Origin: Fredinandcohnia onubensis
Lineage (GTDB): Bacteria; Bacillota; Bacilli; Bacillales; Bacillaceae_L
DNA: 64,000 nt
Reading direction: 5' to 3'
Assembly: GCF_002734285.1 (NCBI RefSeq)
Contig: NZ_NSEA01000003.1
Location: forward strand, 124,001 to 188,000
The notes under the pieces were generated by a model. That model was not told where the DNA came from and did no database searches. It saw only the letters and a list, made by a program, of their open reading frames with translations. Positions 58,494-64,000 of the stretch are shown here, in pieces (the first letter of the stretch is position 1; every line of letters starts with the position of its first letter). The translations under genes were made by a program, and so were the position numbers.

Positions 58494-59267
58494 ATGGAGT
58501 TTTTAAAAGTGAAGATAGCCGAGTACATTGCTACTATTAGCATTAATCGTCCTCCAGCGAACGCATTATCAACCGCTGTTTTGAAAGAGCTTACAAGTTT
58601 ACTAGATGACATTGAGAAGGATGACAATGTAAGAGTTCTAGTAATCCAAGGTGAAGGTCGCTTTTTCTCTGCAGGGGCGGATATAAAAGAGTTTACAACC
58701 ATAAACTCTGGCGAAGAATTTTCAAATCTTGCAAGACAAGGTCAATCACTATTCGAAAGAATGGAACGATTCCCCAAACCTATTATTGCTAGTATTCACG
58801 GAGCTGCCTTAGGTGGCGGTCTTGAACTGGCAATGGCTTGCCATTTCCGCCTTGTTAGCAATAAGGCAAAACTTGGATTACCTGAGCTACAGCTTGGACT
58901 TATCCCTGGTTTTGCTGGGACAGCACGCTTGCCTCGCTATGTTGGTGTTGCTAAAGCTGCTCAAATGCTTTGGACAAGTGACCCAATTAGCGGTGATGAG
59001 GCTGTACAGTACGGATTAGCAAATCAAGCTTTCCCAGAAGAAAATCTTCACGAAGAAACAATGGCAATTGCTAGGAAGATCGCTCAAAAAAGCCCTGTTT
59101 CTATAAAAGCGACCATTGAATTATTAAATTCAATGAAGAATGAACAATATGAAGAAACTGTCAAAAGAGAAGCCGTATTATTTGGAGAAATGTTCATTTC
59201 AGAGGATGGACAAGAAGGAATATCGGCCTTCATCGAAAAACGTCCGCCGACATTTAAAGGCAAATAA
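58494..59267 (+). CDS. fadB: Enoyl-CoA hydratase
   Basis: Hydrates trans-2-enoyl-CoA in beta-oxidation. 257 residues, crotonase fold. Oxyanion-hole segments GRFFSAGADIKEF near 64 and HGAALGGGLELAMACHFR near 100; catalytic Glu positions in LGLPELQLGLIPGFAGTARLPR (E of LPEL present). Called ysiB in B. subtilis and named fadB there; it is not the E. coli two-domain FadB. TAGGAGGG before the ATG. Confidence 0.93.
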   Translation: MEFLKVKIAEYIATISINRPPANALSTAVLKELTSLLDDIEKDDNVRVLVIQGEGRFFSAGADIKEFTTINSGEEFSNLARQGQSLFERMERFPKPIIASIHGAALGGGLELAMACHFRLVSNKAKLGLPELQLGLIPGFAGTARLPRYVGVAKAAQMLWTSDPISGDEAVQYGLANQAFPEENLHEETMAIARKIAQKSPVSIKATIELLNSMKNEQYEETVKREAVLFGEMFISEDGQEGISAFIEKRPPTFKGK

Positions 59268-59331
59268 TACTAGATTTGAAGATAATCAATAGATTACAAG
59301 AAATTGCACAATACCTTTAGGAGGGAAACTC

Positions 59332-60108
59332 ATGAACATCTTTGTTATTTTGAAAAGAACATTTGATACTGAAGAAAAAATCGTAGTAAGCAATGGACAA
59401 ATCAGTGAAGATGGAGCTGAATTTATTATTAACCCTTATGATGAATATGCGGTTGAAGAAGCAATCCAACTTCGTGATGCGCATGGTGGCGAAGTAACTG
59501 TTGTCACAGTTGCCACAACTGACGAAGCTGATAAAGAATTACGCACAGCTTTAGCGATGGGTGCTGATAAAGCCGTTTTGATTAATACAGAAGATGATCT
59601 AGAAGAAGGAGACCAGTTCACAACTGCAAAAATTTTGGCTGAATACCTAAAAGATAAAGATGCCGATATTATTTTAGGTGGAAACGTTGCAATTGACGGT
59701 GGTTCAGGTCAAGTTGGTCCTCGTGTAGCGGAAATTCTAGATATTCCTTATGTAACGACAATTACAAAACTTGATATCGATGGTTCAACAGTAACAGTAG
59801 TAAGAGACGTTGAAGGTGACTCTGAAGTTATCGAAACGACTTTACCATTACTTGTTACATGTCAACAGGGGTTGAATGAACCACGCTATCCATCTTTACC
59901 TGGAATTATGAAAGCGAAGAAGAAGCCGCTTGATGAGCTTGAGTTAGATGATCTAGATTTGGATGAAGATGATGTAGAAGCAAAAACAAAAACAATTGAA
60001 ATTTATCTTCCACCGAAAAAAGAAGCTGGCCGTGTGCTTGAAGGCGATTTAGAAGATCAAGTAAAAGAGTTAGTTTCACTCCTTCATAGCGAAGCTAAGG
60101 TGGTATAA
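59332..60108 (+). CDS. etfB: Electron transfer flavoprotein beta subunit
   Basis: With EtfA takes electrons from acyl-CoA dehydrogenases. 258 residues; begins MNIFVILKRTFDTEEK, with the beta-subunit signature region VAIDGGSGQVGPRVAEIL and the PSLPGIMKAKKKP segment. An acidic run (ELDDLDLDEDDVE) precedes the C-terminal helix. AGGAGGG before the ATG; etfA follows after 66 bases. Confidence 0.96.
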   Translation: MNIFVILKRTFDTEEKIVVSNGQISEDGAEFIINPYDEYAVEEAIQLRDAHGGEVTVVTVATTDEADKELRTALAMGADKAVLINTEDDLEEGDQFTTAKILAEYLKDKDADIILGGNVAIDGGSGQVGPRVAEILDIPYVTTITKLDIDGSTVTVVRDVEGDSEVIETTLPLLVTCQQGLNEPRYPSLPGIMKAKKKPLDELELDDLDLDEDDVEAKTKTIEIYLPPKKEAGRVLEGDLEDQVKELVSLLHSEAKVV

Positions 60109-60174
60109 GTTTTCGGGCAATCTTTGTATGCGATTTCAAAATTTTACTAAGGCGAATCTAGGGGGTTACGCATA

Positions 60175-61152
60175 ATGTCAAGAAAAGTAGTAGTTCTAGG
60201 AGAAACACGTGATGGTGCGTTACGAAACGTATCTTTTGAAGCAATTGCAGCTGGTAAAACTGTAGCAGAAGGCGGCGAAGTAGTTGCCGTGTTAGTTGGT
60301 GAATCTGTAGGCGCTTTAACAAATGATTTAATTCATTACGGAGCCGACCGAGTCGTAACGGTTGAAGATGCAAAATTAGCTTCATATACACCAGACGGCT
60401 TCTCACAAGCCGTTCTCGCTGTTATTGAGGCTGAGTCACCAGAAGCTTTAGTTTTTGGTCACACATCATTAGGTAAAGACCTTTCACCCAAAATTGCTAG
60501 TAAATTGAATTCTGGTCTAATTTCAGACGTAACAGCAATTGAATCTGCAGGTGGAAACATTGTCTTTACTCGCCCAATCTATTCAGGTAAGGCTTTTGAA
60601 AAGAAAATTGTGACTGACGGTTTAATCTTTGCGTCCGTACGACCTAACAATATTACACCACTTGAAAAAGACGAGTCACGTACGGGTGAAGTTTCATCTC
60701 TGTCTGTTGAAATTAAAGATTTACGAACAATCGTAAAAGAAGTTGTGCGTAAGGCAACTGAAGGTGTAGATTTATCCGAAGCGAAAGTAGTTATCGCAGG
60801 TGGACGTGGGGTAAAGAGTGCAGAAGGCTTTGAGCCATTAAAAGAATTAGCGAATGTTCTTGGTGGCGCTGTAGGTGCATCTCGTGGAGCATGTGATGCT
60901 GATTATTGTGACTACTCTCTTCAAATTGGTCAAACAGGAAAGGTTGTCACGCCAGACCTATATATTGCTTGTGGTATTTCAGGAGCAATCCAGCACTTAG
61001 CAGGAATGTCCAACTCTAAAGTAATTGTTGCCATCAACAAAGACCCTGAAGCAAACATCTTCAAGGTTGCAGACTATGGAATCGTTGGTGACTTATTTGA
61101 TGTAGTTCCAATGCTTACTGAAGAGTTCAAGAAACTAAAAGTAAATGCATAA
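60175..61152 (+). CDS. etfA: Electron transfer flavoprotein alpha subunit
   Basis: 325 residues. N-terminal alpha/beta domain, C-terminal FAD domain with VVIAGGRGVKSAEGFEPL, GAVGASRGACDADYCDYSLQIGQTGKVV (in part GQTGKVVTPDLYIACGISG) and AINKDPEANIFKVADYGIVGDL, the ETF-alpha signature. TAGGGGG before the ATG. It ends about 190 bases before the IS insertion, so the insertion does not touch the coding region. Confidence 0.97.
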   Translation: MSRKVVVLGETRDGALRNVSFEAIAAGKTVAEGGEVVAVLVGESVGALTNDLIHYGADRVVTVEDAKLASYTPDGFSQAVLAVIEAESPEALVFGHTSLGKDLSPKIASKLNSGLISDVTAIESAGGNIVFTRPIYSGKAFEKKIVTDGLIFASVRPNNITPLEKDESRTGEVSSLSVEIKDLRTIVKEVVRKATEGVDLSEAKVVIAGGRGVKSAEGFEPLKELANVLGGAVGASRGACDADYCDYSLQIGQTGKVVTPDLYIACGISGAIQHLAGMSNSKVIVAINKDPEANIFKVADYGIVGDLFDVVPMLTEEFKKLKVNA

Positions 61153-61202
61153 TATTTGGTATATGAGCTGAGGTTTTCATATTTATAGAGATTTTTTTCC
61201 AT

Positions 61203-61230
61203 TTTACCTTTATAAAATTTATGGTATACT
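61203..61230 (+). promoter_or_regulatory. Extended -10 promoter of the candidate small RNA
   Basis: TGG-TATACT (61222-61230) is an extended -10 element; TTTACC at 61203 with 16 bases, or TTTTAC at 61202 with 17, is a poor -35. Confidence 0.6.
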
Positions 61231-61236
61231 AATCAA

Positions 61237-61342
61237 GCGATGAGCTGAATTGCATAAGTCGAGCTGACACGCCTTTTGGCAAGGCACTATGTGGAGTGCT
61301 GTCCTCGCCGCAATACGCAAAAAGACGTCCTCCGGGACGTCT
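61237..61342 (+). ncRNA. Candidate small RNA between etfA and trxA, 3' end split by IS
   Basis: After the promoter there is about 85 nt of GC-richer sequence with nested pairing: ATTGC/GCAAT, a bulged CGAG-GACA / TGTC-CTCG stem, and two inner hairpins GCC-TTTT-GGC and GCACT-ATGTGG-AGTGC, followed by AAAA and the terminator hairpin AGACGTCC-TCCG-GGACGTCT. The T run that should follow is now at 62937, beyond the IS. No open frame of note. I do not recognise the family; it could also be an orphan riboswitch. Confidence 0.5.
61323..61342 (+). repeat. Left copy of the duplicated terminator hairpin (IS target site)
   Basis: AGACGTCCTCCGGGACGTCT, identical and in the same orientation to 62917-62936. 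Confidence 0.85.
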
Positions 61343-61449
61343 CAGAGTGTAGAGAAAGGGGTATTTTTTCTCTACACTTTTTTGTTTTCGGTGTTTATTG
61401 TAGTTGTAAATTGACGTATTTTTTATAAAAAATCTTGAAAATATCACTC

Positions 61450-61483
61450 CCAACCATCTAGCCTTGCTTGGCTAGGTGGTTGG
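61450..61483. other. Hairpin at the transposase 3' end
   Basis: CCAACCATCTAGCC / GGCTAGGTGGTTGG arms (14 pairs with one G-T) with a 6-nt loop, overlapping the stop codon; no T run directly follows on either strand. Confidence 0.7.
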
Positions 61484-62810
61484 CAATCTTTTTCATGTTC
61501 TGGCAGGCTGCTGTAAGTAATACCTGCTCACTAGCATTTTTAATTCCCCGTAACCTACAGTAGCGAAGCCCATGCAGCTCTTTTGAGTCTGCGAAGCTTC
61601 GCTCTACGGTTTCTTTTCTATACTTATAAAGAACTTTACCTTCCGGAGAGAGGCGATTTAACCTCACCTTATCTTTATGATCTTCCCAAACATGACGAGT
61701 TACAACTTTTTGCTTATTCCGAGATCTAGTGCATTGTTCAAGAAGAGGGCAGGTTGAACATTTCTTAGAATCTGACTTGTACTCCCGGTAACCTTCTCTT
61801 GTAGTTGAACGATATGTTAGTTCCTCGCTATTTGGACAAACATAAATATCATTTTCTTTATTATATTTAAACTTCCATTTTGGAAAGAGTCCTTTTGTTG
61901 GTTGGTACCTTCTGTGGGCAATAACTCCAAAGATCTTACGATCTGATAATCCTTTACAAATCGGATTAGTTAAGTATCCAGAGTCAAGACCAACAGCTTC
62001 CACATTAAAGTTAAATCGTAAGATTTGACGATCTAAACGGCCTAGATATGGTATTGAATCATGGACATTACCTGGAGTTACGAATGCATCAGTTATAATG
62101 TTAAACTTCAGATCCGTTGTCCGATGGTCTAAATAACAGAACATCTCCTGCTTATTGTCTCGCGACATAAACCCACTTTCTGGATCTGTGGTACTTACCC
62201 TAATCTCTTTTGTTTCTTTCACCTCCTTCTTTTCCTTTAAAGGCTTTTTTCCATGTTCAGCACGATCTTCTTCAATTGCCTTATTTAGCTCATCTAAATA
62301 TTCACGAGTTTCTACTTCAACTTCTTCCCTTGTAAATTTATGTTTATTTGCATTTGCTTTGAGATGAGTGGAGTCCGTAAATAAGACTTTTCCACCAACC
62401 ATTTTGTGATTCATTGCAAGAAGAACAATTTCACCAAAGATTTCTTGGAAGATGTCTGTATCTTTAAAACGCTTATGACGATTCCAGCTTATTGTGGAAT
62501 GATGTGGTACAGGATCTTTAAATCTTAGACCTAAAAACCAACGATATGCGACATTAAGTTTTATCTCTTGTTCAAGCTGTCTTTCGGAACGGATACCATA
62601 AAAATATCCAATAAACATCATTTTAAATAGAACAAGAGGGTCGATCGAAGGTCGACCATTATCTTCAGAGTAGTAAGGTTTTACTCTTTCAATTATAAAA
62701 GAAAAATCTATGTATTTATCTATTTTTCGTAACAGATGGTTATCAGGAACAAGTTCGTCAATTGATACAAATTCAATTTCATTTTGTGTATTTTCCCTAG
62801 TATTTAACAC
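61458..62810 (-). CDS. IS1182-family transposase
   Basis: 450 residues, GTG start at 62810 after GGGGTTGGTGAT. N-terminal DUF772-type domain ([41 protein letters not shown]) and DDE catalytic domain: first D in [15 protein letters not shown] near 145, second D in [10 protein letters not shown] near 275, E in [19 protein letters not shown] near 408. A Cys cluster ([10 protein letters not shown]) precedes the last part, as in this family. No frameshift or stop, so it may be active. Confidence 0.93.
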   Translation of the reverse strand: MLNTRENTQNEIEFVSIDELVPDNHLLRKIDKYIDFSFIIERVKPYYSEDNGRPSIDPLVLFKMMFIGYFYGIRSERQLEQEIKLNVAYRWFLGLRFKDPVPHHSTISWNRHKRFKDTDIFQEIFGEIVLLAMNHKMVGGKVLFTDSTHLKANANKHKFTREEVEVETREYLDELNKAIEEDRAEHGKKPLKEKKEVKETKEIRVSTTDPESGFMSRDNKQEMFCYLDHRTTDLKFNIITDAFVTPGNVHDSIPYLGRLDRQILRFNFNVEAVGLDSGYLTNPICKGLSDRKIFGVIAHRRYQPTKGLFPKWKFKYNKENDIYVCPNSEELTYRSTTREGYREYKSDSKKCSTCPLLEQCTRSRNKQKVVTRHVWEDHKDKVRLNRLSPEGKVLYKYRKETVERSFADSKELHGLRYCRLRGIKNASEQVLLTAACQNMKKIANHLAKQG

Positions 62811-63162
62811 AATATCACCAACCCCAATTTATTAACTATATTATAACATATTAACGCGGTGAATTGGCGAAGTAACTCAAAAGAATAAAGGCTGTCGAGA
62901 CTTTCTCGACAGCCTGAGACGTCCTCCGGGACGTCTTTTTTTATTGGCTACACTCAAAACGGATGTCTATACCCTCTATTATTTACATACATAACAGCTT
63001 AAAAAGTTGGGGAAGATGACTATGTATGAAGTATAGTGTCTAATCTTATCATCGCTGAATTAGTTAACTGTTCATTTTGAAGCAAAACATTCGTAAAATG
63101 ACATTCCAGATGGTATACTCTTGGTAGAATTTCAATGTTGCTACTTATTAGGAGGGGTTTAA
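62811..63162. other. IS right end to trxA
   Basis: 352 bases. The first 106 are the IS right end, then the 20-bp target repeat and a T run (62937-62942) from the original terminator, then AT-rich sequence leading to trxA. An extended -10 TGGTATACT at 63111-63119 is a likely trxA promoter. No gene seen. Confidence 0.6.
62917..62942 (+). terminator. Right copy of the duplicated hairpin, with the original T run
   Basis: AGACGTCC-TCCG-GGACGTCT followed by TTTTTTA; the 3' half of the terminator that belonged to the RNA at 61237. Confidence 0.85.
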
Positions 63163-63477
63163 ATGGCTATTACAAACGTAACAGACCAAAATTTTGATGC
63201 AGAAACAAAAGATGGATTAGTACTTGCAGACTTCTGGGCACCTTGGTGTGGACCATGTAAAATGATTGCTCCAGTATTAGAAGAATTAGACACTGAAATT
63301 GGTGACAAAGTGAAAATCGTGAAACTCGATGTAGATGAAAACCAAGAAACTGCAGCGAAGTTTGGCGTAATGAGCATCCCAACTTTACTTGTAATTAAAA
63401 ACGGTGAAGTTGTAGATAAAGTAGTCGGTTATCAACCAAAAGAAGCTCTTGCTGGCAGACTTGAGAGCCACTATTAA
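63163..63477 (+). CDS. trxA: Thioredoxin
   Basis: 104 residues. Active site WCGPCK with C29 and C32, the buried Asp in LADFW, and the cis-Pro in MSIPTLLV. Reduces disulfides of ribonucleotide reductase and other cytoplasmic proteins. AGGAGGGG before the ATG. Between etfA and uvrC as in B. subtilis, now separated from etfA by the IS. Confidence 0.98.
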   Translation: MAITNVTDQNFDAETKDGLVLADFWAPWCGPCKMIAPVLEELDTEIGDKVKIVKLDVDENQETAAKFGVMSIPTLLVIKNGEVVDKVVGYQPKEALAGRLESHY

Positions 63478-63486
63478 TCCAAATTA

Positions 63487-63519
63487 AAAAAACAGCCTTT
63501 ATGGGCTGTTTTTTTTGTT
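63487..63519 (+). terminator. Terminator after trxA
   Basis: AAACAGCC / GGGCTGTTT stem, eight T. Confidence 0.92.
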
Positions 63520-63655
63520 TGATCTCAGTTTTAGGGGACTTCCTATTTTTACTCATACAACTTCTTCGTAAAAATGTTACAATATAAGATACGTCAAAAC
63601 TTAAGAACAAGTTCACTAAGACGCAATTGATTTTATAGTAGATGGAGTGGTAACT

Positions 63656-64000
63656 ATGCACGATCATCTTAAGGAAAAATTAGCGATTTTACCGGACCAG
63701 CCTGGTTGTTATTTAATGAAGGATAGGCAAGGTACTGTTATATATGTGGGTAAAGCGAAAGTGCTGAAGAACCGTGTTCGATCTTATTTTACAGGATCAC
63801 ACGATGGTAAAACCTTAAGGCTTGTCAATGAGATTGAGGACTTTGAATATATTGTAACTTCTTCAAATATTGAAGCTCTTCTTCTTGAAATCAACCTTAT
63901 TAAAAAATATGACCCAAAATACAATATCATGTTAAAGGATGACAAGACGTATCCTTTTATCAAAATTACTGCTGAAAAACATCCACGATTATTGATTACT
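63656..64000 (+). CDS. uvrC: UvrC, excinuclease ABC subunit C (5' part)
   Basis: ATG at 63656 after GATGGAG; 115 codons are open to the window end, so the gene continues beyond. The product has the GIY-YIG nuclease domain: [34 protein letters not shown] (GIY-YIG equivalents GCYLMKD and IYVGKAK with catalytic Arg) and [21 protein letters not shown]. UvrC makes the two incisions in nucleotide excision repair. Confidence 0.96.
   Translation, partial: MHDHLKEKLAILPDQPGCYLMKDRQGTVIYVGKAKVLKNRVRSYFTGSHDGKTLRLVNEIEDFEYIVTSSNIEALLLEINLIKKYDPKYNIMLKDDKTYPFIKITAEKHPRLLIT

Larger units (their letters stand above)
61343..62916. mobile_element. IS1182-family insertion sequence, 1574 bp, complete
   Basis: Ends are CAGAGTGTAGAGAAAG (61343-61358) and, reversed, CAGGCTGTCGAGAAAG (62901-62916): 13 of 16 identical. 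Each end is also a hairpin: GTGTAGAGAAA / TTTCTCTACAC plus T run on the left (61347-61383) and GGCTGTCGAGA / TCTCGACAGCC on the right (62890-62914). A single intact transposase gene lies inside. The element is flanked by a 20-bp direct repeat that is a whole terminator hairpin. Confidence 0.85.

Noticed and set aside
61229-61453. 74-residue minus-strand frame across the IS left end
   Set aside because: It spans the IS junction and the candidate RNA, so it is a by-product of the insertion.

Overview
The window is a chromosomal core segment of an AT-rich, spore-forming, aerobic member of the Bacillaceae (Bacillus sensu lato). Evidence: sporulation genes (ytrH, ytrI, ytvI, ytaF, ytxC, sspI), two T-box leaders, an L20 leader, the primosomal pair dnaB/dnaI and a gene order that follows the Bacillus subtilis stretch from ytoI to uvrC almost gene for gene. 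The genus cannot be fixed from the sequence. Differences from B. subtilis 168, as I remember that genome, are an hflK-hflC pair between phoR and polA, a GntR-family regulator between ytsJ and accD, a MaoC-like gene between mdh and phoP, dut next to ysdC, and no ytwI or ytxB at their usual places.

Layout. 1-3.7 kb: end of a CBS/DRTGG protein, ytpI, nrnA, a small gene, ytrI-ytrH. 3.7-14.4 kb: dnaE, then carbon metabolism (malic enzyme, GntR regulator, acetyl-CoA carboxylase accD-accA, pfkA-pyk). 14.4-20.6 kb: fxsA, ytvI, then citZ-icd-mdh and a MaoC-like gene. 20.7-30 kb: phoP-phoR, hflK-hflC, polA-mutM-ytaF-coaE. 30-36.5 kb: gapB, speD, a cytosolic protein, nrdR, dnaB-dnaI, ytxC. 36.5-43.6 kb: T-box/thrS, L20 leader/infC-rpmI-rplT, ysdA, a DedA/VTT membrane protein, ysdB, dut, ysdC, sspI. 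43.7-55.8 kb: ysgA, a YwaF-like membrane protein, T-box/pheS-pheT, rnhC, zapA, cvpA-like, polX, mutS2, yshE. 56-61.2 kb: fatty-acid degradation (lcfA, fadR, fadB, etfB, etfA). 61.2-64 kb: a candidate small RNA, an IS1182-family insertion, trxA and the start of uvrC.

How the parts work together. Glycolysis (pfkA-pyk), gluconeogenesis (gapB, with a candidate CcpN operator on its promoter), the TCA branch (citZ-icd-mdh, with candidate CcpC and CcpA sites), malate decarboxylation and malonyl-CoA synthesis lie side by side. Beta-oxidation with its electron-transfer flavoprotein forms a separate block with a FadR operator at fadR. The rest is replication and repair (dnaE, polA, mutM, dnaB, dnaI, polX, mutS2, rnhC, uvrC), translation (thrS, pheST, infC, rpmI, rplT) and sporulation.

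The least explained signals are: (1) a structured RNA gene downstream of etfA whose terminator hairpin was hit by the IS and duplicated whole; (2) a structured speD leader containing a 7-nt anti-Shine-Dalgarno; (3) a 144-bp repeat with imperfect inverted ends before dnaB plus a truncated relative after mutM; (4) a long inverted repeat after thrS whose right arm contains the infC -35 box; (5) a 25-codon membrane microprotein after yshE; (6) a YwaF-like gene with no canonical start codon. No CRISPR array, tRNA, rRNA or prophage was seen.
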